Origin: Acidiferrobacter sp.
Lineage (GTDB): Bacteria > Pseudomonadota > Gammaproteobacteria > Arenicellales > UBA868
Reading direction: 5' to 3'
DNA length: 8,319 bases
NCBI GenBank assembly: GCA_002694065.1
Contig: NZKZ01000163.1
Coordinates: forward strand, 1 to 8,319
Shown here: in pieces, positions 1 to 6,624 of the stretch
Position numbering within the stretch: position 1 is the stretch's first letter
Layout: each line of letters begins with the position of its first letter
Made by a program: the position numbers and the translations under genes
The notes under the pieces: model-generated
The model's input: only the letters and a program-made list of their open reading frames with translations
Told to the model about the DNA's origin: nothing
Databases searched by the model: none

Positions 1-603
1 AAGACCTAGCGCAAGACCCCGCTCAGATGCACTCAGCCTCACATCAAGTTTGCGCGCAGGCATGAGGAAACAAGCGGCAATAGCGACGGCCACCAGGCCA
101 GATATAAATGGCCAAACCGTGTCGGGATCCAGATAGGCTCCCAGAATGGGGCCGACAGCCCAGCCGGCCATGCCGACCGTGACATAGATGCCCATCCAAC
201 GACCCCGAACCCTGTCGTCGACAATCTGGTTTACCCACGTGTCTCCCGCTGTGAAGAGCAGGGAATTGCCCACACCTAGCAAAAAGCGGATGACGAGCCA
301 GGTCTCAAAACCGCGAAACACCGGCAGCGCAACAAGAGCGAGAGCGACAATCGCAAAGCCAAGCAATATGGCTTTGAAAAATCCCAGGGCCGGGATAATT
401 CTTGGGGCAGCAAGGGCGACGATAATGATCCCGCCGAACTGGGCGGCGGCATTGATGCCGATCAAGGATTCCGAGTAGCCCTGATTGCGTAAAGCCTCGG
501 CCAGGATGGGCCAGTTCAGGGAGCTCGTGATGGATACGACTGCCAGTGCGGAGATCAAAGCAATCATGCATTTGATCTTCTGTGCATGCGATAACTCAGT
601 CAT
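1..603 (-). CDS. MFS transporter, N-terminal part (cut by window edge)
   Basis: An open frame of 201 codons starts at ATG 603-601 and runs off the left edge without a stop, so the C-terminal half is missing. The visible part is very hydrophobic, with about six membrane segments (roughly residues 12-30, 48-66, 72-94, 101-119, 138-157 and 163-181), matching the N-terminal bundle of a Major Facilitator transporter. After segment 4 comes DTWVNQ and then DRVRGRWMGIY (residues 130-140), which resembles the (E/D)xWLN...RGR signature of the YcaD-like MFS branch. It would be a 12-segment inner-membrane secondary transporter of unknown substrate. It lies 75 bases after the TRAP permease on the same strand, so it is probably the third gene of that operon. 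The only ribosome-site hint is a weak GGAA before the ATG. An MFS call is solid; the subfamily is tentative. Confidence 0.85.
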   Translation of the reverse strand, partial: MTELSHAQKIKCMIALISALAVVSITSSLNWPILAEALRNQGYSESLIGINAAAQFGGIIIVALAAPRIIPALGFFKAILLGFAIVALALVALPVFRGFETWLVIRFLLGVGNSLLFTAGDTWVNQIVDDRVRGRWMGIYVTVGMAGWAVGPILGAYLDPDTVWPFISGLVAVAIAACFLMPARKLDVRLSASERGLALGL

Positions 604-678
604 TAGTTTCCATCTTTTTTCTCAGGATGTCGGTCCCGCTGAGTGCTAAAGCGAACCAGATCAGCAGGCAGGCACGCT

Positions 679-2433
679 TCAAATAAGCAGCAGCAAAAAC
701 CCGCTTGCAGCGAGCAGTATGCGAATCCAGGTGTTGAGCGGAGCAATGACGCCATAAGCGATTGCGGACAAACTCAAGCCGGTCTTTGCAGCCGCTATCA
801 GTGCGAGCAGAGGGGTCTGTTCCAACCGGATCAGATCGGCATTAACCACCATGCCGATAGGAACGAGATAAAGCCCGATGCCGAGCGCCATCGCGCTCAC
901 AGCAACTTTCAGCCAGTTCTCGTTGACCATGCCGGCAGCAATAAATACGGCACCGCATACGGGCGGCGTTATGGTCGATAACAAAGCGAACCAGAAGACA
1001 AAGAGATGCGTGGTCAGCAAGTCCAGGCCAAGGTTTTGCAGAGCAGGGCCCGCTACCGATACGCAGATGATATAGGCCGCCGTTGTTGGCACCTCCATGC
1101 CGAGCAGCAGGCACGCGAGTGCCGTCAAAAGCAGCGCCGGCCATAGCTGATCGCCCGACACGGATATGATCAGGGACGTTATCTTGATGCCCAGCCCTGT
1201 TTGCGCGAGGACACCGATTACGATACTGGCGCACAAGATGATCGAGGCGATGGTTGCGATTTGAGTGCCGGAACTGATACAGGTGCTTTCCAGCCGCTTA
1301 AGGGTTCGGGTAAGGGAAAAACTGAATTGGCTGTCAAAGTTCAAAAGCACCAGAGCCGCAACAATGGCAACACAAGCCGCATATTGCGGTGTGTAACCTC
1401 CCACCAGCATGCGTTCGAGCAAGATCGCGAAAGGCACCAAGAAGAATAGTGTGGTGATCACGACGATCCGAAGGTCTGGTTGGTCGTCTTTGCCAAGTGC
1501 CCCCAACTGATAGCGGTGCGTATACGCGTTGATGCCGACCCAGACGGTGAGGAAATAGAGCAGGGCGGGCAACAACGCCGCCGCCATGATCCCGGTGTAG
1601 GGAACCCCCGTGAGCTCTACCATCACAAAAGCGCCGGCACCCATAAGAGGGGGCATGATTTGGCCGCCCGACGAGGCAACGGCCTCAACGGCGCCGGCGA
1701 TGCGTTTCGGATAACCCAGTCGAGTCATGGCCGGCATGGTGATCGCACCGGTTGACGCCACATTTGCTGAGGCCGACCCGGAGATAGATCCGAAAAGCGC
1801 TGAAGAAAGCACCGAGACCTTGGCAGCCCCGCCTTTGAGTCGACCTGCCGCGGCGGTCGCGAGATTCATGAATCCCTGACCGGCCTCGCCGGCGTTCAGT
1901 ACGGCGCCAAAGATGACAAATATCGCGACAATACTGACCGAGATCCCCGTGAGTTTTCCCCAAAGTCCTCCTTCTGTAATGATCAACGTCCCGAGGAAGC
2001 TCTGCAGAGGCAGTCCCGGATGACCGAATTCCCCAGGCAGGTGTTGTCCCCAGATGCCGTACACCAGCGCCAACCCTGCCACCAAAGGCAGTGGCCAACT
2101 GATCGCCCTGCGTGCCATCTCAAGCACAATTAACAGCAAAGCGCCCGCGACGGCGGTCTGAAGAGATCCGCTCAAGTAACCGTACTGATCCGAGAGTGCA
2201 GACTCGTTCAGAACAATAAATAGACAGCACGCGATTCCGATGATGGAAAAGATCGCACCACTGACACGGCTCGGAAGCCCTTGTGAGGCGAACAGAAAAA
2301 CCCACGGCAAAGCGAGAGCCATATGCAGTGGTCGACTGACAAGGTTTGGCACCAGCCCACTGAAGATCAGCGATAGATGGAATACGATCGAAGTCGCGCC
2401 GAGCAGAACCCAGAGGCTTCTTGAAAGGGGCAT
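679..2433 (-). CDS. TRAP transporter fused permease (4TM/12TM, DctQM type)
   Basis: This 584-residue integral membrane protein is the permease of a TAXI-TRAP importer, which takes up organic acids or related solutes using an ion gradient and a periplasmic binding protein. Residues 1-130 form about five hydrophobic segments corresponding to the small DctQ-like part, including RPLHMALALPW (34-44). Residues 155-584 are the DctM-like part. Family hallmarks are GSISGSASANVASTG (215-229) followed by ITMPAM, SSGGQIMPPLMG (254-265), GMEVPTTAAYI (445-455) and STITPPVCGAVFIA (486-499). Fused TRAP permeases are usually somewhat longer, and this one ends inside a hydrophobic stretch (FLLLLI) with no polar tail. 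ATG 2433 is the first usable start: the frame has a stop near 2500 and no earlier ATG, GTG or TTG. There is no clear Shine-Dalgarno site. The substrate cannot be read from the sequence. Confidence 0.93.
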   Translation of the reverse strand: MPLSRSLWVLLGATSIVFHLSLIFSGLVPNLVSRPLHMALALPWVFLFASQGLPSRVSGAIFSIIGIACCLFIVLNESALSDQYGYLSGSLQTAVAGALLLIVLEMARRAISWPLPLVAGLALVYGIWGQHLPGEFGHPGLPLQSFLGTLIITEGGLWGKLTGISVSIVAIFVIFGAVLNAGEAGQGFMNLATAAAGRLKGGAAKVSVLSSALFGSISGSASANVASTGAITMPAMTRLGYPKRIAGAVEAVASSGGQIMPPLMGAGAFVMVELTGVPYTGIMAAALLPALLYFLTVWVGINAYTHRYQLGALGKDDQPDLRIVVITTLFFLVPFAILLERMLVGGYTPQYAACVAIVAALVLLNFDSQFSFSLTRTLKRLESTCISSGTQIATIASIILCASIVIGVLAQTGLGIKITSLIISVSGDQLWPALLLTALACLLLGMEVPTTAAYIICVSVAGPALQNLGLDLLTTHLFVFWFALLSTITPPVCGAVFIAAGMVNENWLKVAVSAMALGIGLYLVPIGMVVNADLIRLEQTPLLALIAAAKTGLSLSAIAYGVIAPLNTWIRILLAASGFLLLLI

Positions 2434-2545
2434 GAAAGGGGTTGCGCTTTGAACGGTAGGGGCTGGGAACCCGGTCCAGCGACTACGGCCGAACCGGGCT
2501 CAAGAGAGAAAGCCCCGCTCCCCGCCGGGAGCAGGATTAATGGCG
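2434..2545 (-). other. Hairpin-rich spacer between binding protein and permease
   Basis: This 112-base spacer inside the transporter operon contains several inverted repeats. GCTCCC (2517-2522) pairs perfectly with GGGAGC (2527-2532) across a 4-base loop. CCCGGT (2470-2475) pairs with ACCGGG (2493-2498), and the stem can be lengthened with wobble pairs. A third pairing, AGCCC (2511-2515) with GGGCT (2496-2500), overlaps the second and so competes with it. On the coding strand the first hairpin is followed by a pyrimidine-rich run rather than a pure T tract. Such spacers after binding-protein genes often stabilise or partly terminate the message so that the binding protein is made in excess over the permease; that role here is inferred. 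Confidence 0.5.
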
Positions 2546-3502
2546 TTAGCTTCCTTCAGGCAGGCTCATCCCGGCTTCCTGGTAGTACCGCTTGGCTCCT
2601 GGATGCACCTTGCCGTAAATGTTTTCCAAGAGTTCACCGGACACACCGTTCCACCAGGCTGCCGCAGCGCCCATGCCGGATTTCTGCTCCCAGTAGGTCT
2701 TGGTCAACTGATAAGCCGTGTCGTCATCCATGCTGGTAGTGGTGTGGGCGACCACTGGCAGAGACGTAGTGACGATTTCGTTGTCGATCCCCGCATAGGT
2801 GCCAGCAGGAATCACCAGCCTTGTTCGCTTCGTTTTGGCAATCTGCTCGTCAGATAGCGAGAGCACCGTCACACCTGTGCTTGCGGCAGCTTCGATGACG
2901 TTGGGCGCGGGATAGGATCCTGCCGTGACAAAACCATCGATCTGCTTGTTCTTAAGCGCCGGGACAGCGTTGTTGAGTTCAACATCGGCGAGAGTCACTT
3001 TGCCTTCGAGGCCGAACAGTTTCAGGTATTTCGCACCCTCACGTGCGCCGAAAGATCCCTTCCCGATAAGTACGGTTTTCCCCTCGAGATCTGCAAAGGT
3101 GGATACGCCACTGTCGGAACGCATGACGAAATGCATGGTGAGAGACGGAATGGGAAAAAGGGCGCGAATCTCATCGAACTTCGGGTTGGCCTTGTCCTTG
3201 AACATGGCCTTGCCGCCCTGAGCCAGTCTCACGAGCACCGGCGGAGTAGTGAATACGTAATTACCGGTGCGTACCGCAGCCTCCATGACATTCTGTACGG
3301 ACCCCTGGCTTTCTTCTACAGTAACGATGATGTTTCCGCCCGAACCTGTTTTCATGGCCTCGGCAATCTGTACCGCCATCTGATAGTAAGACGAGGTGCT
3401 CTTGGCAGATTTATAGGTCACTCGGGTTTCCGCCTGGGCGACAGTCATGCCCAGACAACAAGCGGTTAAGGCCGCAATGACTGGCCGAATAATCGACAAC
3501 AT
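2546..3502 (-). CDS. TAXI-family TRAP solute-binding protein
   Basis: This 318-residue periplasmic receptor captures the substrate and delivers it to the fused permease encoded next. The start is ATG 3502-3500, placed by the AAGGAG ribosome site six bases upstream. The frame stays open for 20 more codons, but that extension would put non-signal sequence before the export signal. Residues 1-24 form a signal peptide (MLSIIR, then a hydrophobic core, then AQA before Glu25). An LTAC lipobox-like motif at 12-15 makes a lipoprotein a weaker alternative. The mature protein reads like the TAXI family: STSSYYQMAVQIAEAM near the start, VEESQGSVQNVMEAA in the first lobe, TFADLEGKTVLIGKGSFG in the hinge region and DGFVTAGSYPAP in the second lobe. 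Its size is normal for TAXI proteins. TAXI with a fused permease is the standard pairing. The ligand is unknown. Confidence 0.93.
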   Translation of the reverse strand: MLSIIRPVIAALTACCLGMTVAQAETRVTYKSAKSTSSYYQMAVQIAEAMKTGSGGNIIVTVEESQGSVQNVMEAAVRTGNYVFTTPPVLVRLAQGGKAMFKDKANPKFDEIRALFPIPSLTMHFVMRSDSGVSTFADLEGKTVLIGKGSFGAREGAKYLKLFGLEGKVTLADVELNNAVPALKNKQIDGFVTAGSYPAPNVIEAAASTGVTVLSLSDEQIAKTKRTRLVIPAGTYAGIDNEIVTTSLPVVAHTTTSMDDDTAYQLTKTYWEQKSGMGAAAAWWNGVSGELLENIYGKVHPGAKRYYQEAGMSLPEGS

Positions 3503-3508
3503 GGTGTT

Positions 3509-3514
3509 CTCCTT
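3509..3514 (-). promoter_or_regulatory. Ribosome binding site of TAXI gene
   Basis: AAGGAG on the minus strand lies six bases before ATG 3502. It decides this start over the in-frame ATG 20 codons upstream at 3562, which has no such site. Confidence 0.85.
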
Positions 3515-3550
3515 AGTTGTAAAAAAACGAAATACGCACAAACCCAACAT

Positions 3551-3570
3551 CTTGGTCGCCAAGGAATATA
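3551..3570 (-). promoter_or_regulatory. Candidate promoter -10 and operator of the TRAP operon
   Basis: On the minus strand TATATT (3570-3565) is a plausible -10 element. Immediately downstream lies the perfect inverted repeat CTTGG-TCG-CCAAG (3551-3563), where a repressor site near the transcription start would sit. No convincing -35 element is seen, and the dyad has only 5-bp arms, so this is a suggestion rather than a firm call. Confidence 0.3.
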
Positions 3571-3623
3571 CACGGTTTTATCGAATACAGAGAGGCGGAT
3601 GGCAGTTAACACCGGTCTCCACT

Positions 3624-3638
3624 CGGCCGCGCTGGCCG
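3624..3638. repeat. GC-rich inverted repeat in divergent control region
   Basis: CGGCC (3624-3628) and GGCCG (3634-3638) form a dyad around GCGCT, in the middle of the region between the divergent TAXI and methyltransferase genes. A perfect AT-rich palindrome TAGATATCTA follows at 3654-3663. Either could bind a regulator acting on both operons. Short dyads like these also arise by chance. Confidence 0.3.
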
Positions 3639-3722
3639 TTACCGTGATGGTTGTAGATATCTAGTCTGAGCCTTCCTAGAATGTAGCCAACGACGGTGTT
3701 CGTCGATACTGTGGATGAGAAT

Positions 3723-4646
3723 ATGGCCGAAAGATACAGCGCGTTTTTGTCCAGGGTGCGCTCCGGCATGCTGGCGATACTGGATGGCGGCACTTCGACA
3801 GAGTTAGATCGCCACGGGGTCGTGATGGATGATATGACCTGGTCCGCCTGCGCTTCACTTAACGCGTTTGATCGACTGGTTGAGGTTCATAGGAGATATA
3901 TCGATGCCGGCGCGGACATCATCACGGTAAACGGGTACGCGTCTTCCCGACTGGTATTGGGGCCGGCGGGCCTTTCAAACCAGATCCGACTGGTGAATGA
4001 GAAAAACATCGAAGCGGCGTTGTTGGCCCGTGAACGTTCAGGAAATCCAGACATATTGGTGGCAGGTTCAGTGTCACACAGTCTTGGCTTTCGACCTGGA
4101 GAGGGAAAGTCTATTGAAAGAGATGTCTCCCAAGATCAGTTCGAAGAGGCGTTTGATGAGATGTTTGGGTTTTACGAAGAGCGCGACGTTGATGTTGTGC
4201 TTTTGGAGATGATGTCAGTGCCCAGACGCATGTCGCCACTCTTTGAGCGCGCATCCAGATCACCGCTGCCTGTATGGTGTGGTTTATCAGCGAGAAGAAA
4301 TCACCAAACTTCGGCAATTACAGGCTTTCTTGATGAAAGCATATTGCTTGTCGACAATGTCCATAAAGCATGCCAATATGAGTTTGAAGGTATGGGCATC
4401 ATGCATACGTCTGTTGAGTTGATTCAGGACGGAATTGATTTAATCAAGGCCAGGCATGAAGGCTTGATCATCGCCTACCCAGACAGCGGGTATTTCAGAT
4501 CGCCTTACTGGGACTTCGAAGAAGTCATCAGCCCTGCCGACCTCTTCTCTTTTGCCTCACGCTGGAAAAACGCCGGTGTCAGCGTTATCGGTGGATGCTG
4601 TGGCATCGGACCAAGCCACATAGAAGCATTGGCCAGACTCGTTTGA
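3723..4646 (+). CDS. Homocysteine S-methyltransferase family protein (BHMT/MmuM-like)
   Basis: A 307-residue, presumably cytoplasmic TIM-barrel protein of the homocysteine S-methyltransferase family. These enzymes move a methyl group from betaine, S-methylmethionine or a similar donor to a zinc-bound thiol, usually homocysteine. Visible landmarks are LDGGTSTELDRHG (20-32), VHRRYIDAGADIITVNGYAS (55-74), the strand-end acid LLEMM with Glu162, and the C-terminal zinc pair in IGGCCGIGPSHI (289-300; Cys292 and Cys293). The length is typical for a stand-alone member, with no B12 or folate domain. Oddly, the position that normally holds the first zinc cysteine (GxNC) reads GIMHTS (225-230), so His228 replaces it by my alignment. 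A GTG nine codons upstream (3696) lacks a ribosome site, whereas ATG 3723 has a weak GGATGAG before it. It heads a two-gene unit divergent from the TRAP operon. The family is secure; donor and acceptor are unknown. Confidence 0.9.
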   Translation: MAERYSAFLSRVRSGMLAILDGGTSTELDRHGVVMDDMTWSACASLNAFDRLVEVHRRYIDAGADIITVNGYASSRLVLGPAGLSNQIRLVNEKNIEAALLARERSGNPDILVAGSVSHSLGFRPGEGKSIERDVSQDQFEEAFDEMFGFYEERDVDVVLLEMMSVPRRMSPLFERASRSPLPVWCGLSARRNHQTSAITGFLDESILLVDNVHKACQYEFEGMGIMHTSVELIQDGIDLIKARHEGLIIAYPDSGYFRSPYWDFEEVISPADLFSFASRWKNAGVSVIGGCCGIGPSHIEALARLV

Positions 4647-4661
4647 ACTGTTAACAAATAT

Positions 4662-4666
4662 GGAGG
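4662..4666 (+). promoter_or_regulatory. Ribosome binding site of the 89-aa gene
   Basis: GGAGG sits nine bases before ATG 4676, inside the 29-base gap after the methyltransferase stop. It supports independent translation of the small downstream gene from a shared message. Confidence 0.8.
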
Positions 4667-4675
4667 ATATCCAAG

Positions 4676-4945
4676 ATGAGCGTTACCGTTATTGTGTCCC
4701 TTAAAGTCAGCGATTTCGATCAATGGAAAACGGCATTCGATGGCCACGCACCAGTCCGGGAAGCTGCAGGCATCAATGCCACCGCGTACAGAAACCTTGA
4801 TGATGAGGGCAATGCCGTTGTAATCGGGACCGCGTCTTCAAAAGAAGTCTTCATCGCATTTTTCACCACGCCTGAGATGCAGGAGATACAAAAAGCGGCT
4901 GGGGTCATGGCACCTCCTGAGGTGCAGTTTCTGGAGGAGGGTTAA
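4676..4945 (+). CDS. Small protein, probable ABM-like ferredoxin fold
   Basis: An 89-residue soluble protein with no signal peptide or membrane segment. The pattern fits a dimeric alpha/beta-barrel (antibiotic-biosynthesis-monooxygenase-like) fold: strand VTVIVSLKV (3-11), helix DFDQWKTAFDGHAPVREAAG (13-32), strand INATAYRNL (33-41), hairpin strand NAVVIGTAS (46-54), then helix TTPEMQEIQKAAGV (64-77) and a last strand EVQFLEE. The phrase SDFDQWKTAFD is typical of such small proteins. Members range from heme-degrading monooxygenases to cyclases and proteins of unknown role, so no reaction is assigned. A good ribosome site and a 29-base gap place it in an operon with the methyltransferase, suggesting a shared pathway. 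The gene is very likely real; the fold is inferred from pattern only. Confidence 0.82.
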   Translation: MSVTVIVSLKVSDFDQWKTAFDGHAPVREAAGINATAYRNLDDEGNAVVIGTASSKEVFIAFFTTPEMQEIQKAAGVMAPPEVQFLEEG

Positions 4946-5000
4946 CTGATTCCGGCTCCCAGGAGTGCATTCTTGCTAGCCCGAAAATGGTCGCAGTGGT

Positions 5001-5873
5001 TTAAGCCGTACCTCCCTTAGGTTGCTCGTACATTCGGTAGATGGCCATCCCGCTTACGGCGATAATGATCAGGATGCCGCCGAGAAGGGTATTGGTGCCT
5101 GGAATTTCTGTCAGCACTAGCCAGGCCAACAGCACAGCGAGAATGGTTTCCAAAGGTACTACCAGCATCAATTCTCCTGCGCGGATATGTCGCGAGGCGA
5201 CAACAAAAAGCGAATAATAAATCGGAGAGATCAATCCGCCCCACAAGACAAGGATAGTGATGGTTTCTCTGTTCAGCGAGAGATTGTCATAGGAGAAGGG
5301 GAGTGCAATCGCCGCCGCGATGAGACTGCCGACTGCAAACATGGGGATCATGTCGAGATCGCGGCCCCAACGCAGAATGACTGCAAATATAGAGACCGTG
5401 ACGGCACATCCTACGCTAAGGCCGACGCCTTTAATGCTGCCTCCGGTCAGATGGCCCACGACCATCAATGCAACCCCGATAGCAGCACCGATCATGGCGA
5501 TCCAGGTTACTTTCTCGATGCGCTCCCGCAATGTTACCCAGGCCATCAAGGCGGTGAGAATGGGAATGGCTGCCAGTGTGAACATGACATCGGCGACTGG
5601 TGAGGTATGCAGAGCCATGGTCAGAAAGACTAAACTTAGCCCGAAAGCAGTGGCGCCGAAGATGCCTAGGCGTCCGATTTTTCTGAACGCACTGACAAAC
5701 CCCGCCCTGTAGAACCCTGCAAGCCCGACGCACAACATTAATCCGACCAGCAGATGTCGCCAGAATACAATCTGCCAATCCGTCATGTCCCCCAACGCTC
5801 TAATAAAGACCCCATTGAAACTCGCCAATGCGGCCGCGCCCACGAGAGTCAAAAATGCCAGTGAGTAGCGCAT
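5001..5873 (-). CDS. EamA/DMT-family transporter
   Basis: A 290-residue inner-membrane protein with about ten hydrophobic segments arranged as two EamA repeats (roughly residues 5-138 and 150-282). Each repeat ends with the conserved pair of helices and a charged turn: SPVADVMFTLAAIPILTAL then LRERI in the first, and GELMLVVPLETILAVLLAW then LTEIPG in the second. Both match the drug/metabolite transporter superfamily, whose members mostly export amino acids and other metabolites. Length is typical for the family. ATG 5873 is chosen because the membrane domain begins right after it (MRYSLAFLTLVGAAALA) and a weak GGAA lies six bases upstream. The open frame reaches back to 5996, but that part overlaps the divergent acetyltransferase and is rich in residues unlike a DMT protein. 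The cargo is unknown. It converges with the methyltransferase pair and diverges from the GNAT gene. Confidence 0.9.
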   Translation of the reverse strand: MRYSLAFLTLVGAAALASFNGVFIRALGDMTDWQIVFWRHLLVGLMLCVGLAGFYRAGFVSAFRKIGRLGIFGATAFGLSLVFLTMALHTSPVADVMFTLAAIPILTALMAWVTLRERIEKVTWIAMIGAAIGVALMVVGHLTGGSIKGVGLSVGCAVTVSIFAVILRWGRDLDMIPMFAVGSLIAAAIALPFSYDNLSLNRETITILVLWGGLISPIYYSLFVVASRHIRAGELMLVVPLETILAVLLAWLVLTEIPGTNTLLGGILIIIAVSGMAIYRMYEQPKGGTA

Positions 5874-5936
5874 GTGTATTCCGTGGGTCGGGGTTCGCTG
5901 CGGAAGGATGAACGCAAACGAAATGTACACCGTTAG

Positions 5937-6539
5937 ATGCGTCTGATGGGAAATAAACTGCAATTTAGAAGCGCCACAGAAGACGACTGTACGCACCTCA
6001 CTTTAATTCGGGATATGGCCGGCAGGAGAATGCCCGCCTATCTCTGGAGTCAGGAGGTCGTGCAGGGACAATCCTGTTTTGAGTACGGTCGAGAGAAGAT
6101 TCGAACCGATGCCAGCTTCGACGCTTATTTCAAAAACTGGCGGGTCGCCCAACTGGAGTCGAAATTTGTGGGCGCCTTCTTCGGGTTTCTTGTGGATGAC
6201 CCCTACCCGGATAGGGATCTGGACGCTGTCCCTGAATGTTTTCGGCCCTGCGTAGAGCTCGAGAAGGTGGCGAGTGGTGCCTGGATGCTGCAGGCTATTG
6301 CGATACTGCCGGAATATCGGGGCAAAGGGTTTGCCAGACAGCTCCTCGATGAAGCAGCCAGAGTGGCTTCGGAGGCGGGCACGAACCGCATTGCTCTGCA
6401 GGCGGAAGAGGTAAATTCGGTTGCTTTACGAGCCTACACAAGAAATGGTTTTGTGGAGGTGGATCGAAGACCCTATGTTCATTTTCCTGGTTCTCAGGAC
6501 AGTGGAGATGTCATCCTGATGTGTAAGGAAATAAGCTAA
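5937..6539 (+). CDS. GNAT-family N-acetyltransferase
   Basis: A 200-residue soluble protein with the GCN5-related acetyltransferase core in its C-terminal half. Motif A is WMLQAIAILPEYRGKGFARQ (116-135), with the acetyl-CoA pyrophosphate-binding R128-G-K-G-F-A133. Motif B follows as NSVALRAYTRNGF (160-172), ending with the usual valine-rich strand. The first 110 residues carry the opening strand FRSATEDD (10-17) and an insertion around PDRDLDAVPECFRPCVELEK, probably the acceptor-binding part. It would transfer an acetyl group from acetyl-CoA to an amine that the sequence does not identify. The start is uncertain: ATG 5937 and ATG 5946 are in frame and neither has a good ribosome site. The gene diverges from the EamA transporter across 63 bases. 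A link to that exporter, such as modifying an exported amine, is only a guess. Confidence 0.9.
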   Translation: MRLMGNKLQFRSATEDDCTHLTLIRDMAGRRMPAYLWSQEVVQGQSCFEYGREKIRTDASFDAYFKNWRVAQLESKFVGAFFGFLVDDPYPDRDLDAVPECFRPCVELEKVASGAWMLQAIAILPEYRGKGFARQLLDEAARVASEAGTNRIALQAEEVNSVALRAYTRNGFVEVDRRPYVHFPGSQDSGDVILMCKEIS

Positions 6540-6547
6540 GAAATTAT

Positions 6548-6563
6548 TCTCGAGAGTTCGAGA
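6548..6563. repeat. Inverted repeat after the GNAT gene
   Basis: TCTCGA (6548-6553) and TCGAGA (6558-6563) form a perfect 6-bp dyad around GAGT, nine bases after the acetyltransferase stop. No T tract follows, so it is a weak terminator candidate. The right arm TTCGAGA recurs at 6605-6611 just before the YHS gene, so an operator for that gene is another possibility. Confidence 0.35.
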
Positions 6564-6624
6564 CTGCAATCTGAAGGGTAAACGCTTTTGTTTCATTGAC
6601 CAGCTTCGAGAAGGCAGGAATCTG

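Noticed and set aside
1685..2098. Minus-strand 137-codon frame inside the permease
   Set aside because: It is an arginine/glycine-rich shadow of the permease in another frame, while the permease frame has clear family motifs.
3503..3562. A 20-codon N-terminal extension of the TAXI protein starting at ATG 3562
   Set aside because: The internal ATG 3502 has an AAGGAG site at ideal spacing and begins a normal signal peptide. The extension would bury that signal and covers the control region.
3696..3722. Earlier GTG start of the methyltransferase
   Set aside because: No ribosome site precedes it, and family similarity begins well after ATG 3723.
4946..5000. Possible bidirectional terminator between the converging genes
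   Set aside because: Only short pairings such as CTCC/GGAG with a 2-base loop and no T tract are present.
5187..5603. Plus-strand 138-codon frame opposite the EamA gene
   Set aside because: Its product is rich in Asp, Arg, Gly and His with no fold pattern, as expected for an antisense shadow of a membrane-protein gene.
5908..5946. Short leader-peptide frame whose stop overlaps ATG 5946 of the acetyltransferase
   Set aside because: The only purine-rich site (GGAAGG) abuts its ATG too closely to act as a ribosome site, so coupling is not supported.
5874..5996. Extended EamA start at ATG 5996
   Set aside because: It would overlap the divergent acetyltransferase, and the extra residues do not look like a DMT protein.
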